A DNA stretch of 64,000 nt from Prolixibacteraceae bacterium (GCA_003506435.1 DOAQ01000046.1:248001-312000), one strand, 5' to 3'. Positions 1 through 10,223 are shown, numbered from the stretch's first letter. The notes: generated by a model from the sequence alone, not told the origin. A program made the numbers and translations.

Positions 1-695
1 TAACGGTCCACGCGCTAAAGGGAGTTGACCTGCAAATAAAGGAAGGCGAGTTTGTGGCCATTATGGGAACCAGCGGATCGGGAAAATCGACCATGCTGAA
101 CATTCTGGGTTGTCTCGACAAACCCACCGATGGCTCTTACATACTCGACGGGGTAAGCATGGGCGAACTCAGCAAAAACGAACTGGCAGGCCTGCGCAAC
201 AACAAGCTGGGCTTTGTTTTCCAGTCGTACAATCTACTGCCCCGCACCACTGCCCTGGAAAATGTCGAACTACCGCTTTACTACAATCCGAATGTAAAAG
301 CCAAGGAACGCCGCGAACGGGGCATTGCAGCGCTGGAAGCCGTGGGCCTCGCCGACCGCATGCACCACATGCCCAACCAGCTTTCGGGCGGGCAGCAGCA
401 ACGGGTTGCCATTGCGCGTTCGCTGGTGAACGACCCGGTGGTTATTCTTGCCGACGAAGCCACCGGTAACCTCGACACCCACACTTCCTACGAAATTATG
501 GCGCTTCTTCAGGATTTGAATGAGAAAGGGAAAACCATTGTTTTTGTCACGCACGAAGCCGATATCGCACGTTTTATGACCCGCAACGTGATGTTCCGCG
601 ACGGGCATATTATCCGTGAAGAAATGGTAAAAGACCGGCTCAACGCAGCAGAAATGCTAAAAAACCTGCCAGTTGAGGAAAACGGAGAAGAATGA
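1..695 (+). CDS. ABC transporter ATP-binding protein, MacB/LolD type (5' truncated by window)
   Basis: Cytoplasmic ATPase that would power the permease encoded next. The frame is open from base 3, so the start lies outside the window; the GTG at 54 is internal. Visible motifs are Walker A GTSGSGKST, Q-loop region FVFQSYNLLP, signature LSGGQQQRVAIARSL, Walker B VVILADEATGNLD and the H-loop VTHE. The LSGGQQQR...GNLD pattern is typical of the MacB/LolD/FtsE group. The usual ADEPTGNLD has Ala for Pro here. The MacB-like permease follows 107 bp downstream, so the pair probably forms one exporter; an upstream membrane-fusion protein gene would be expected outside the window. The substrate cannot be told. 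Confidence 0.93.
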   Translation, partial: TVHALKGVDLQIKEGEFVAIMGTSGSGKSTMLNILGCLDKPTDGSYILDGVSMGELSKNELAGLRNNKLGFVFQSYNLLPRTTALENVELPLYYNPNVKAKERRERGIAALEAVGLADRMHHMPNQLSGGQQQRVAIARSLVNDPVVILADEATGNLDTHTSYEIMALLQDLNEKGKTIVFVTHEADIARFMTRNVMFRDGHIIREEMVKDRLNAAEMLKNLPVEENGEE

Positions 696-802
696 GATAT
701 GAGATGTTAGATACTAGATTTTAGATAAATAGGAAATTTTTGAATACGAGAATAGTGGATTGAGGATCGGCATCGCGGATATGAATCAAATAATTTAAAA
801 CG

Positions 803-2023
803 ATGAACTACACAAATACTTTAAAAATAGCGACGAACGCCCTGCGACGGAATAAATTCAGGGCATTCCTTACTATGCTGGGCATTATTATCGGCGTAGC
901 TTCGGTAATCGCCATGCTGGCTATCGGACAAGGTTCGAAGAAAAGCATTCAGGATGAAATGTCAGGCATGGGAACCAACATGATTTTTGCCATGCCTGGT
1001 TCCGAGCAACGGGGCGGCGTACAAATGGGAAACAGCGATGCCCAAAGCATGAAATTGAGCGATGTGGCAGCAGTGGAAAAAGAATGTACCGCAATCAGCG
1101 CCGTTTCGTCTCAGGTAAGCTCGCGCGGACAGGTGGTTTACGGAAACAAAAACTGGCCCAGCAGCATTTACGGAGTGAACGAAAAATACCTCGATATACG
1201 AAAATACGCATTGTCATCGGGAAGGATATTCTCGGATCAGGAAGTACAAACTTATGCAAAAGTGTGTTTAATCGGGCAAACCATTATTGACAACCTTTTC
1301 GAAAAAGGAGAAGATCCGATTGGCAAATCCATTCGGTTCAACGATATTCCGATTAAAGTAATCGGGATTTTGGAGGAAAAAGGAGAAAACGGCATGGGAC
1401 AGGACCAGGACGACATTATTCTGTCGCCCTATACAACCGTGCAAAAGCGAATTCTGTCGATCACCCACATCCAGGGAATATTTGCTTCAGCCGTATCGGA
1501 AGATGAAAATGACCTGGCCATTGAACAGCTCACCGAAACCTTGCGCCGGACCCATAAAATAAAGGACGGCGAAACCGACGATTTCCGAATCCGGTCGCAA
1601 TCGGAGCTGGTGCAAACATTTACTTCCATCAGCGACATGATGACGACCTTACTGGGTGCAATTGCAGGCATCTCTCTGTTGGTGGGCGGTATTGGCATTA
1701 TGAATATCATGTACGTTTCGGTAACCGAACGAACCAAGGAAATAGGACTTCGCCTGTCGGTTGGCGGCCGCGGAACCGACATCATGATGCAGTTCCTCGT
1801 TGAATCGATCATGCTGAGTATTTCCGGCGGCGTTATCGGCATTCTGCTCGGAATACTGGCATCGTATATTGTGTCATCGGTAATGAACTGGCCGGTGGTA
1901 ATAATGACTTCGGCAGTTGTGTTCTCGTTTATCGTTTGCTCGGCCATCGGTATCTTTTTTGGATGGTACCCGGCGCGCAAAGCAGCAAGCCTGAACCCGA
2001 TTGATGCGCTGCGGTATGAATAA
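803..2023 (+). CDS. MacB-like ABC transporter permease (FtsX family)
   Basis: Inner-membrane permease of 406 aa, the usual length for single-chain MacB-type permeases without the fused ATPase. A first membrane helix lies at about residues 22-42 (FRAFLTMLGIIIGVASVIAM), followed by a periplasmic MacB core domain to about residue 265. Three C-terminal helices in the FtsX arrangement follow (about 275-305, 330-355 and 365-390), with the conserved segment VTERTKEIGLR and the end motif PARKAASLNPIDALRYE. It is co-directional with the ATPase gene upstream. Such pairs work by mechanotransmission with a periplasmic adaptor; the cargo here is unknown. Confidence 0.93.
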   Translation: MNYTNTLKIATNALRRNKFRAFLTMLGIIIGVASVIAMLAIGQGSKKSIQDEMSGMGTNMIFAMPGSEQRGGVQMGNSDAQSMKLSDVAAVEKECTAISAVSSQVSSRGQVVYGNKNWPSSIYGVNEKYLDIRKYALSSGRIFSDQEVQTYAKVCLIGQTIIDNLFEKGEDPIGKSIRFNDIPIKVIGILEEKGENGMGQDQDDIILSPYTTVQKRILSITHIQGIFASAVSEDENDLAIEQLTETLRRTHKIKDGETDDFRIRSQSELVQTFTSISDMMTTLLGAIAGISLLVGGIGIMNIMYVSVTERTKEIGLRLSVGGRGTDIMMQFLVESIMLSISGGVIGILLGILASYIVSSVMNWPVVIMTSAVVFSFIVCSAIGIFFGWYPARKAASLNPIDALRYE

Positions 2024-2058
2024 AAAAATCAAAATAATTAACTATTAATACAGAAAAT

Positions 2059-2730
2059 ATGAACTGGATAAAGAAAAACTGGGGATGGGTCACAGTAACT
2101 ATCATTGGATTACTGCCTTTCATCGAAATTATGAGCATTTTCAGTTTCGACTTTTCAGGAACCGGATCATGGATTTCAATAGAAACATTTACCGTTCCGG
2201 GAAGACAGCCCGGCGAGTTGCCCCGCGAAGTTTCGGGTGCACATAGGGCCGTAAAGGAAACAGGAGAATGGGCAATCCGCTGGCTTGTTGTGGTGCTGAG
2301 CCTTACGCCATTCTCAATATTAACCCGTATAAAACCAAGTTTATATGTAAGGCAGGCAACCGGAATAGCAGCATTTACCTATGCGTTTCTGCACTTTCTT
2401 TTTTTCTGTATCGACCGGAGCCTGATTGAAACATTCGAAGAACTTGGATACATCCTGGGACTGACAGCAACCCTGATCATGCTGGTACTTGCCATTACAT
2501 CCAATAGAAAATCGATGAAATTTCTGCGGAATTTATGGAAGAAGATTCACCAGCTTGCATACCTGGCCAGCATTCTGGCTGTCGTGCATGTATCGCTGCT
2601 CAAACACGGTGACTGGCTTCCGTATGCGATTGTTCTCACCATTGGATTTTTGTTGCGCCTTCCTTTTATCAAAAACACGATCGGCAAATTGAAAAAACGC
2701 AAAACTGTCGCTGTCTTACAGTCTTTTTAG
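2059..2730 (+). CDS. MsrQ-like heme-binding membrane protein (ferric reductase-like domain)
   Basis: Integral membrane protein of 223 aa with about six hydrophobic segments. It resembles MsrQ/YedZ, the b-type heme membrane subunit that passes electrons to the periplasmic methionine sulfoxide reductase MsrP. Features of that family are TGEWAIRWLVVVLSLTPF, the RQATGIAAFTYAFLHFLFF helix, KKIHQLAYLASILAVVHV and a basic C-terminus. His residues in LHF, KIHQL and VVHV are candidate heme ligands. The start ATG lies 36 bp after the permease stop. No msrP gene is adjacent, so the partner is either elsewhere or different. Family call is firm, electron partner inferred. Confidence 0.75.
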   Translation: MNWIKKNWGWVTVTIIGLLPFIEIMSIFSFDFSGTGSWISIETFTVPGRQPGELPREVSGAHRAVKETGEWAIRWLVVVLSLTPFSILTRIKPSLYVRQATGIAAFTYAFLHFLFFCIDRSLIETFEELGYILGLTATLIMLVLAITSNRKSMKFLRNLWKKIHQLAYLASILAVVHVSLLKHGDWLPYAIVLTIGFLLRLPFIKNTIGKLKKRKTVAVLQSF

Positions 2731-2774
2731 GCGTGGAAAGTACCACTTCACGAGCCATTGACCTCTGAAATAAT

Positions 2775-2782
2775 TATCTTTG
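2775..2782 (+). promoter_or_regulatory. -7 promoter box before the histidine kinase gene
   Basis: TATCTTTG matches the Bacteroidota -7 consensus TAnnTTTG and lies 16 bp before the ATG at 2799. No good TTTG -33 element is seen at the expected spacing. Confidence 0.5.
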
Positions 2783-2798
2783 ATAAAAATGAAATCGT

Positions 2799-3896
2799 AT
2801 GTTCAAACCAAGATCAATACCTGATAAAAAGATCGCCATAGGGCTCCATATAATTGCCTGGATCATCCTTACTATAATTCCGCTTTACCTGAGTAACTCA
2901 TTTGGTGGGGGCGGCAGTCAACACAGGCTCTACCAGTTTTATGTACATAGCCTATCGGCTGCAATCATTTTTTATATTGGTTATTTATGGCTGGTTCCGA
3001 AATTTTTTCTTCAGGAGCGGAAAATGGCTTATTTCATCCTATTAATAGGGTTGATCCTGGCAACCTATTTTCTGACTTCTTTTATCATCGATTATTTTCT
3101 GCATGACCCGGCAGAGGAAGAAAAGTTTCGCGAGGCATTTAAGAATCTGGCTGACAAGGAAAAAGGATTACGTCCGCCGAAGGAACTTTTTCGGTTTTAC
3201 AACCATCTTCTCGTTTCTACTCTGATTTCAGGTTTTGCAATTGGCCTTGGTGTAATGGAAAAGTTGAAACAAAACGAGAAAAAGCAAAAAGAACTGGAAA
3301 AGGAAAAACTAAATTCGGAACTTGCCTTTTTGAAAAACCAGATCAGCCCGCATTTCTTTTTTAACACACTGAACAACATCTATTCGCTGATCGGTATCAA
3401 CACTTCAGAAGCACAGGAAGCAGTTCTGAAACTGTCGAAACTAATGCGTTACCTGTTATATGAATCAGAAAACGGCGAATCGAAACTGAGCGATGAGATC
3501 AGCTTTATGAACCACTACATTGATCTGATGAAGCTGCGTTTGAACGATAAAGTAGAACTGTCTGTTTCGTTCCCTGAAAATGCCGAAAACTTCAGTATCC
3601 CGCCGCTTCTGTTTATACCTTTTGTTGAAAATGCTTTCAAACACGGGGTCAGTTATCGCGAACATTCATTTATCGATATTAAAATGACGGTTGAAGACAA
3701 GCATATTTCATTTCTGACAAGAAACAGTATCGGCACAAGCAGTCATGCAGGCGACGGACAACATTCGGGGATCGGGCTAGACAATGTAAAAAAACGGCTG
3801 AACCTGCTTTTCCCCGGGTATCATCATCTTAAAATTGACAAAACAACCGACGAATTTATCGTCAATCTTCAACTGGAAATAAAACCTGCAACATGA
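2799..3896 (+). CDS. LytS/YehU-type sensor histidine kinase
   Basis: Membrane sensor kinase of 365 aa. Four hydrophobic segments at the N-terminus (about residues 10-160) are followed by a short coiled coil rich in Lys and Glu (about 165-185). The His_kinase domain (PF06580 type) carries the phosphoacceptor in NQISPHFFFNTLNNIYSL, then the N-box in PFVENAFKHGV and the G-box GIGLDNVKKRL. No periplasmic ligand domain is visible, so the signal is probably read in or near the membrane. Its stop overlaps the start of the response regulator gene by 4 bp, so the two are translationally coupled and form a two-component system. Confidence 0.93.
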   Translation: MFKPRSIPDKKIAIGLHIIAWIILTIIPLYLSNSFGGGGSQHRLYQFYVHSLSAAIIFYIGYLWLVPKFFLQERKMAYFILLIGLILATYFLTSFIIDYFLHDPAEEEKFREAFKNLADKEKGLRPPKELFRFYNHLLVSTLISGFAIGLGVMEKLKQNEKKQKELEKEKLNSELAFLKNQISPHFFFNTLNNIYSLIGINTSEAQEAVLKLSKLMRYLLYESENGESKLSDEISFMNHYIDLMKLRLNDKVELSVSFPENAENFSIPPLLFIPFVENAFKHGVSYREHSFIDIKMTVEDKHISFLTRNSIGTSSHAGDGQHSGIGLDNVKKRLNLLFPGYHHLKIDKTTDEFIVNLQLEIKPAT

Positions 3897-4618
3897 CAAA
3901 AATACGCACCATAGCCATCGACGATGAACCGCTTGCACTCAAACTGGTAAGCGATTACATCCGGAAAACGCCGTTTCTGGAACTGGCAGGCCAGTTCGAC
4001 AACCCGCTGGATGCCGTTGAGTTTCTGGAAAAAGAAATGATCGACCTGATTATGCTGGACATTCAGATGCCCGACCTCACCGGACTTGAATTCACAAAAA
4101 TACTCCAGGATGCGCCCAAAATAATTTTCACCACAGCTTACGAAAAATATGCGCTGGAAGGTTTTAAAGTGAATGCCGTTGATTATTTGCTGAAACCGTT
4201 CAGCTATCCGGAATTTCTGGTTGCCGTGCAAAAAGCAAAAAAACTGATTGAAATGGAACAGGAACACTCCGCACTTCCTTCGCTGGAAGCCAACAGCCAG
4301 TTTTTGTTCCTGAAGTCGGAATACAAAATCCGCCGTATCAATTTCAACGATATTTTGTATATCGAAGGGTTGAAAGACTATGTAAAAGTTTACCTGCAAT
4401 CGGAAAGCAAACCAATACTTTCACTCAACTCGGTGAAATCGCTCGAACAAAAACTACCTTCGGAGCAATTCATGCGGGTACACCGTTCGTTCATCGTCAA
4501 CCTCAACCGTATTGAAGTAATTGAGCGCAGCCGTATTGTTTTCGGGAAAACCTACATTCCGGTCAGTGACCAGTACAAAGAAAAATTTCAGGAATTTCTG
4601 AATAAAAATTTTCTGTGA
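3893..4618 (+). CDS. LytTR-family response regulator
   Basis: Two-domain regulator of 241 aa. The receiver domain (about 1-120) has the acidic pocket IDDEP, the phosphoacceptor Asp in MLDIQMPDLTG, the switch region TTAYEKYALEGF and the Lys in YLLKPFSYPEF. The C-terminal LytTR DNA-binding domain (about 140-241) shows LYIEGLKDYVKVY and MRVHRSFIVNLNRIE, both standard for the family. It is coupled to the LytS-type kinase by a 4-bp overlap. Its targets are unknown; the TonB receptor operon 150 bp downstream is a possible one by position only. Confidence 0.94.
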   Translation: MTKIRTIAIDDEPLALKLVSDYIRKTPFLELAGQFDNPLDAVEFLEKEMIDLIMLDIQMPDLTGLEFTKILQDAPKIIFTTAYEKYALEGFKVNAVDYLLKPFSYPEFLVAVQKAKKLIEMEQEHSALPSLEANSQFLFLKSEYKIRRINFNDILYIEGLKDYVKVYLQSESKPILSLNSVKSLEQKLPSEQFMRVHRSFIVNLNRIEVIERSRIVFGKTYIPVSDQYKEKFQEFLNKNFL

Positions 4619-4767
4619 ACAGTTAGGGTGTTTTCATGTTTTGATTGCATAAAACAACATATCTTTTTTCATATAAATGATTGATATGAAAAATAAATAC
4701 TGCATAATTGTGTAATCAAAAATTCAGATGAGATACGTATCAAAATAAAGCTATCAAAACGAATAAC

Positions 4768-7488
4768 TTGAAACAGAAAACCTGCTCCCAATCGATTCTT
4801 GCAGGAATAATCCTTCTTTGTATTATTCCGTGGAATGTTCTTTCCCAACCTATTGAGGAAATTAAAATCAGCGGCAATTTCAGGAATGTTCCGATGGTTT
4901 CGTTTTTAAAAACACTCGAAAACCAATACGGTGTAAAATCATTTTACAAAGATTCGTGGATTGAGCCCTATACCGTTAACACTAATTTTAGTGATACCCC
5001 TTTAATCAAAGCGCTGAACAGCGTCTTTACCGGGCACGAGCTTAATTATGAGATTTTTCAGGATCATGCTTTGATCATTTTTCCGCGAAATATCGACACA
5101 CGGTCAAAATCTGAGGGCATCGATCAAATCCTTGTCATTGGCGACCCAATTAACATGGGACGCTACAAAACCGGAAAAATTGCCGGAAAAGTTTTAGATG
5201 GTAAAACCGGTAACTCTCTGCCCGGAGCTGTAGTTTACAACACCCGACTGGGAAAAGGCGCTACGACCGACAAAGAAGGTAATTTTCAACTGGAAATACC
5301 CACCGGCGATCATGTGCTAAAAATTTCGTTCATGGGTTTTCAGGAAAATGAACGTAAAATAAAACTGATTGAATCGGGTTCAGCAGAATTTGAATTGTTC
5401 GAAGAAACTCATAACCTGGGTGAAATAACTGTTGTTGCTGATGAATCGAATTCATCCCGTACCCAAATGAGCATGGTACAAATGAATGCAAAAGCCATTA
5501 AAAACCTTCCGTTGCTGATGGGCGAAAGGGATGTGATTAAAAGTATTGCCATGATGCCCGGCATCCAGGTGGTTGGTGAACTGGCCTCGGGATTCAATGT
5601 AAGGGGCGGCAACTCCGATCAAAACCTGGTTTTGCTGAATGGTTCTCCGGTTTTCAATACTTCTCACCTGTTTGGCTTTTTATCGATGATTAATCCTGAT
5701 GTGGTTGATAATCTACGTGTTTTCAAGGGTGGCCTGCCTGCCCGCTTTGGCGAAAGGGTATCTTCAATCATGGAAATCGACATAAAAGAAGGCAACGACA
5801 AAGCCATTAAAATGTATGGAGGACTGGGGATAATCAATTCCCGACTGACCCTTGAAGGCCCGGTCACCAAAGACAAAAAGCTCCGGTTTCTGGCAGCCGG
5901 ACGTATGTCGTACACCGACTGGGTGCTTGGGAAAGTTCCCGATCCCGATGTTTCGAACAGCGTGACTAATTTTTACGATTTCTGTGGGAAGGTATCATAC
6001 CGCTTTAACCGGAACAACTGGATGAATGTGATGGGCTACACCAGCAGTGATGAATTCAGCACCAGCGCCCAATCGGTAAATAACTACGGGAACGACTTGT
6101 TCAATTTTGAAACGCACAACAAATACGGAGACGGGCTCAGCGGGGAACTGAATCTTTCGTACAGTAATTATAAATTCAAATTAACGGATTATGCTGATGG
6201 AAAAGATTACGAAGCCTACTACCTGGATAACCGGATTCAATATAATTCGTTGAAATATGATGTTTTCTGGCAACCGCATCCCCGCCATAGTATCCATACC
6301 GGAATCAATGCCATTTACTATTTAAACGACCCGGGAAAAATATCGCCGTATGCCGATACGACCGTAGTTATTACCAATCAGCTAAAACGTGAAAATGCGT
6401 TTGAAGGAGCATATTACCTGAGCGACGAGTTTGACGTCCTGCCCGGGCTAACGGTCAACCTTGGCTTGCGATACAGCCATTTTGCACTTATTGGGCCCAA
6501 AACAGAACTGCTTTACGATGAAAATAAGGCAAAAACTCCCGGTTCTGTGGTCGATTCGCTTGTTTTTGGGAAAGGCGAGATTGTAAAATCGTATGGAGGC
6601 ATTGAACCCCGGCTCGCCCTGAATTATGAAACACAAAACGGGTATTCGCTAAAAATGAGTTACCAGCGCACGCGGCAGTATATCAACCAAATCAGTAACA
6701 ATGCGGTTATTTCACCTGCCGAAATATGGAAAACCAGCGATTACCACCTGAAACCACTCATCAACGACCAGTTTGCAATCGGAGCTTCCAACAACAACCT
6801 GGTAAAAGGCTACAATTTATCGGCTGAAGTTTACTATAAGAACCTGCAAAACCTGATTGAATACAAGAACGGGGCACAAATAATCATGAACAAACATCTG
6901 GAAACCGATCTGGTTCCCTCCAATGGCTATTCGTATGGCATTGAATTTTCGCTGAATAAAAATCAGGGACGGTTGACCGGATGGCTCAATTACGTATATG
7001 CACGCACCATGCGAAAAACAACCGGCGATTTTGATGATGAAATGATCAACGATGGAAAATATTTCTCTTCAATCTACGACAAACCACACGATTTATCCGC
7101 TGTTGCAACCTACAACATTAGCCGCCGCTGGCGCATTTCAGGTAATTTCGTTCTTATCTCGGGGAGGCCGGTTACCCTTCCTGAATTAACGTACCAGTAC
7201 GGAGGTGAAACGCTCGTGTATTACTCCGATCGCAACAAATACCGGATGCCTCCCTATCACCGTTTCGACTTTTCCATTACATTCGATGAAAACCTTCGCA
7301 GGAAACGCATGTGGAAAGGAAGCTGGACCTTCTCGGTTTACAACCTGTACGGACGGAAAAACCCGTATTCGGTATATTACCGGAAAACTGTGGGCAACGC
7401 TGAGACCAACTACGACAGCTACTCGCTGTTCAGCCTTTCAGTAATTGGCGTTCCTGTACCTTCATTAACCTACAATTTTACTTTTTGA
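4768..7488 (+). CDS. TonB-dependent outer-membrane receptor with STN and carboxypeptidase-like domains
   Basis: Outer-membrane receptor of 906 aa. The order is signal peptide (about 1-26, ending VLSQ), a secretin/STN-like domain (about 30-95), a carboxypeptidase-regulatory-like beta-sandwich (about 133-210, GKVLDGKTGNSLPGAVV), a plug (about 230-340, with GFNVRGGNSDQNLVLLNG) and a beta-barrel ending in aromatic TYNFTF. An STN domain commonly contacts an anti-sigma factor, but no sigma/anti-sigma pair is adjacent. The start must be the TTG: an in-frame stop lies at 4729-4731, no ATG or GTG lies between, and a later ATG would remove the signal peptide. It is followed by a DUF4249 lipoprotein gene 1 bp after the stop, the usual partner of this receptor subfamily. 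Ligand unknown. Confidence 0.93.
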   Translation: MKQKTCSQSILAGIILLCIIPWNVLSQPIEEIKISGNFRNVPMVSFLKTLENQYGVKSFYKDSWIEPYTVNTNFSDTPLIKALNSVFTGHELNYEIFQDHALIIFPRNIDTRSKSEGIDQILVIGDPINMGRYKTGKIAGKVLDGKTGNSLPGAVVYNTRLGKGATTDKEGNFQLEIPTGDHVLKISFMGFQENERKIKLIESGSAEFELFEETHNLGEITVVADESNSSRTQMSMVQMNAKAIKNLPLLMGERDVIKSIAMMPGIQVVGELASGFNVRGGNSDQNLVLLNGSPVFNTSHLFGFLSMINPDVVDNLRVFKGGLPARFGERVSSIMEIDIKEGNDKAIKMYGGLGIINSRLTLEGPVTKDKKLRFLAAGRMSYTDWVLGKVPDPDVSNSVTNFYDFCGKVSYRFNRNNWMNVMGYTSSDEFSTSAQSVNNYGNDLFNFETHNKYGDGLSGELNLSYSNYKFKLTDYADGKDYEAYYLDNRIQYNSLKYDVFWQPHPRHSIHTGINAIYYLNDPGKISPYADTTVVITNQLKRENAFEGAYYLSDEFDVLPGLTVNLGLRYSHFALIGPKTELLYDENKAKTPGSVVDSLVFGKGEIVKSYGGIEPRLALNYETQNGYSLKMSYQRTRQYINQISNNAVISPAEIWKTSDYHLKPLINDQFAIGASNNNLVKGYNLSAEVYYKNLQNLIEYKNGAQIIMNKHLETDLVPSNGYSYGIEFSLNKNQGRLTGWLNYVYARTMRKTTGDFDDEMINDGKYFSSIYDKPHDLSAVATYNISRRWRISGNFVLISGRPVTLPELTYQYGGETLVYYSDRNKYRMPPYHRFDFSITFDENLRRKRMWKGSWTFSVYNLYGRKNPYSVYYRKTVGNAETNYDSYSLFSLSVIGVPVPSLTYNFTF

Positions 7489-7489
7489 T

Positions 7490-8551
7490 ATGGCCAAACA
7501 ATTTATATATCTATTGCTGATTATAGCCGCTTTTATTTCCTGCGAAAAAATATACATTCCCGATCTCGACAATGTTGACGATCTGCTGGTAGTGGAGGCG
7601 ATCCTCGTTTCAGGAAAAGAACAGAACGACATTTATCTGTACAAAACATTGAATTTCAACAGCAAATACAAGACCTATCCTGCAGTTACAGGAGCAAAAA
7701 TCAAGCTGGTTGACGACCTTGGAAAAACAATTGATCTAACGGAAAAAAGCGCTGGCACATATCGCCTAAACGGACTTCTTGACAACAAACGAAGTTATTA
7801 CCTCAGCATTGAACTGGATGACGATACCTATATTTCTGAAATCCAAACAGTACCGGCAATTCCTTCTATTGATTCAATATACGGGGCATTTGATACCCGA
7901 ACAATTACTTCAGGCGCAGCAGACTCAGATGAAGATATATTTACAAAAACGGGACTGCAAATATTTACAGACATATATTACGACGGAAAACTCAACCATT
8001 ACAGGTTTAGCGGACAAAAAATACTCCAGTTTAAGGATTATTATAGTGTTCCTTTTATGGGTACAACCATTAAGAAGCCCATTTACTGCTGGAGAACGTA
8101 TTCCCTTTCAGGAACTTTTAATATTGCCGGGCCCCCTGAATACAGCTCTGAAAAGGATATTAAAAAGCACCGTCTCGAATTTTTCAACCAAAACTACTAT
8201 GAACTTATTGCCGACACACAGGATTTTGCCGGATGGATTTATATAATCGACCAATACGGAATTACAGAAGCTGCACACGAATACTATTCTGATTTAAAGA
8301 ATCAACTGGAAGCCGAAGGAAAAATATTCGACCCGATATATGTACAGGTTGAAGGAAATATCACCTGCTCGAATAACCCGGAGAAAGTGGTACTTGGAAA
8401 TTTTGAAATTGCGTCACACAAACAATACCGTTACCTGTTAAAATACTACAATAAAAAAACTACATTTTCAATACGAACCATTTCTGAGTTTCACGATATC
8501 CCTTCGGCTGGCAATATAAAAAACACTCCTCCCGATTTCTGGGAATATTAA
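7490..8551 (+). CDS. DUF4249 family lipoprotein
   Basis: Exported lipoprotein of 353 aa with the lipobox AAFISC at about residues 14-19. The motif DDLLVVEAILVSGKEQNDIYLYKT after the lipobox and the ARVKL-like segment (VTGAKIKLVDDLGKTIDL) are typical of DUF4249, a family found beside TonB receptors of the type just upstream. Members are thought to be surface or periplasmic partners of that receptor, but no biochemical role is established. It begins 1 bp after the receptor stop and is therefore in its operon. The end, PPDFWEY, is also typical of the family. Confidence 0.88.
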   Translation: MAKQFIYLLLIIAAFISCEKIYIPDLDNVDDLLVVEAILVSGKEQNDIYLYKTLNFNSKYKTYPAVTGAKIKLVDDLGKTIDLTEKSAGTYRLNGLLDNKRSYYLSIELDDDTYISEIQTVPAIPSIDSIYGAFDTRTITSGAADSDEDIFTKTGLQIFTDIYYDGKLNHYRFSGQKILQFKDYYSVPFMGTTIKKPIYCWRTYSLSGTFNIAGPPEYSSEKDIKKHRLEFFNQNYYELIADTQDFAGWIYIIDQYGITEAAHEYYSDLKNQLEAEGKIFDPIYVQVEGNITCSNNPEKVVLGNFEIASHKQYRYLLKYYNKKTTFSIRTISEFHDIPSAGNIKNTPPDFWEY

Positions 8552-8567
8552 TTTTTAAAATCACCGG

Positions 8568-10223
8568 ATGATGTATCTAAAAAAATACAAAAACTCACTT
8601 CGTCTGCTATTGTTGGCACTTGCATTTGCACAGCTTACACAAGCACAGGACAAGGTGTATATATTCCCCGATCAAAATTCGTACGTATCGGGCGACACGG
8701 TATGGTTCAGTACGGTCATAGTTCATGAACAGGAGAATGCAGGAAACAATGTTGTACATCTTCAACTGGATGATACCGGTAACCGGCATATTACCAGTGT
8801 CGCTGTTTTATGCAAAAACGAACAGGGAGAGGGGTATCTGCCAATTCCGGATTCGTTGTCGACAGGGATTTATCTGCTGAAAGCATTTACCAATGGACCC
8901 CGGCAAACAATTTACCAGCGCCTGCTAACTGTTTACAACCGGTTTGACGAAGAGTTCATTCAAATAAAGACTCCTGAAACCAGCGGAATTCAACAGTTTT
9001 CGAAATTCGAAAATGTTCATATATCAACAGATAAGGACACAATTGGCGCCCGTGAAAATGTGAATGTAAAAATTGAAATTCCGGCCAGCGAATGTTCCAA
9101 TTTGTCACGATTGATCATCACGGTCGGCCTGTCTGACCCTTCGTCTGAAGATTGGAACCCGGCATTTATCCCTGCAATGGAGAAAAAGGGTAGCAATACT
9201 TCCGTATCGATGCCGGAAAAAGACGGGGTACTGGTGAATGGAAAAGTTTTTTCGAAAACCAATCAGGCAAATGTTGCCAGAGCAATTGTATTATTAAGTA
9301 TTCCCGATACAATCCCCTATTTCGATTATTGTGTTTCCGACTCAGCCGGAATGTTTTCCTTCTTTCTGCAAAATGCAACAGGTACCGGAAACCTGGTACT
9401 TCAGGCACGTTCTGAAAACTGTGGTGAATGCGAAATAAAGCTATTTGAAAACTATATTGAAACCGAGGAACTTCCAGTAACGGACCCCAAACCATTCACT
9501 TATGAGCAGAAAAATTTTGCCGAAGCCGTTATTAATGCATCCTACTTTGAAAAGCTTTTTTTTGGTTACAAATTACCGCCAACAGCACCTTTCTCTATTC
9601 CTGTTGAATTTAAATACCCGTTTTACGGAGAGCCAACTACAACCGTATATCCTGAACTTTTTACCGACCTCCCAAATTTCACTGAAGTCTCCCGGGAACT
9701 GCTTCACGGAGTTCAGTACAGGGAAAAAAAGGATGAAACTTCCATCTGGATGTACAATTACGGGAGCAATTACATGTTTAACGAAGAACCGTTAAAACTA
9801 CTGGACGGTATCCCTGTTTTTGATCCGCATGTTTTCTCGAAAATGGGGAGCAGTGACATCAAAAAAATAGATGAAGTTTTTTATGAACGCTATTTTGGAG
9901 ACATCGCGTTCCAGGGAGTGCTGGCAGTATATTCAAAGAACCATTCGCTAAGCTGGATCGAAAATACTCCGGGTATGCAACTATTCAGCTACCCATGCCT
10001 GCAAACTCCTGTCAGCCGGAGATTCGACGAAACGCCAAAGGGAAAATCAAATTTGCCCGATTTTAGAAAAACATATTACAGAAACAGCACTGACCAGATA
10101 AAAACTTTAAACGAATTCTCCTTTCAGACATCCGATATCAAAGGAAATATTGTGATACGTGTAATTGCAATTACCCGTCAAAACCAAATTTTATACACCC
10201 GAAAAATACTTGAAACCAGATGA
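8568..10223 (+). CDS. Exported protein with an N-terminal MG2-like domain
   Basis: Secreted or periplasmic protein of 551 aa with a signal peptide ending about residue 26 (LTQAQ). The N-terminal part (about 27-130), with VYIFPDQNSYVSGDTVWFS and STGIYLLKAFTNGP, resembles the MG2 beta-sandwich of alpha-2-macroglobulin-like proteins that Bacteroidota often encode next to TonB receptors. A second beta-rich region (about 225-290, VLVNGKVFSKTNQANVARA) looks like a carboxypeptidase-regulatory-like fold. The C-terminal third contains LLDGIPVFDPHVF, which resembles part of a TonB plug domain. No thioester or catalytic motif is seen. It is third in the receptor operon, 16 bp after DUF4249, and overlaps the next gene by 4 bp. 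Function unknown. Confidence 0.8.
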   Translation: MMYLKKYKNSLRLLLLALAFAQLTQAQDKVYIFPDQNSYVSGDTVWFSTVIVHEQENAGNNVVHLQLDDTGNRHITSVAVLCKNEQGEGYLPIPDSLSTGIYLLKAFTNGPRQTIYQRLLTVYNRFDEEFIQIKTPETSGIQQFSKFENVHISTDKDTIGARENVNVKIEIPASECSNLSRLIITVGLSDPSSEDWNPAFIPAMEKKGSNTSVSMPEKDGVLVNGKVFSKTNQANVARAIVLLSIPDTIPYFDYCVSDSAGMFSFFLQNATGTGNLVLQARSENCGECEIKLFENYIETEELPVTDPKPFTYEQKNFAEAVINASYFEKLFFGYKLPPTAPFSIPVEFKYPFYGEPTTTVYPELFTDLPNFTEVSRELLHGVQYREKKDETSIWMYNYGSNYMFNEEPLKLLDGIPVFDPHVFSKMGSSDIKKIDEVFYERYFGDIAFQGVLAVYSKNHSLSWIENTPGMQLFSYPCLQTPVSRRFDETPKGKSNLPDFRKTYYRNSTDQIKTLNEFSFQTSDIKGNIVIRVIAITRQNQILYTRKILETR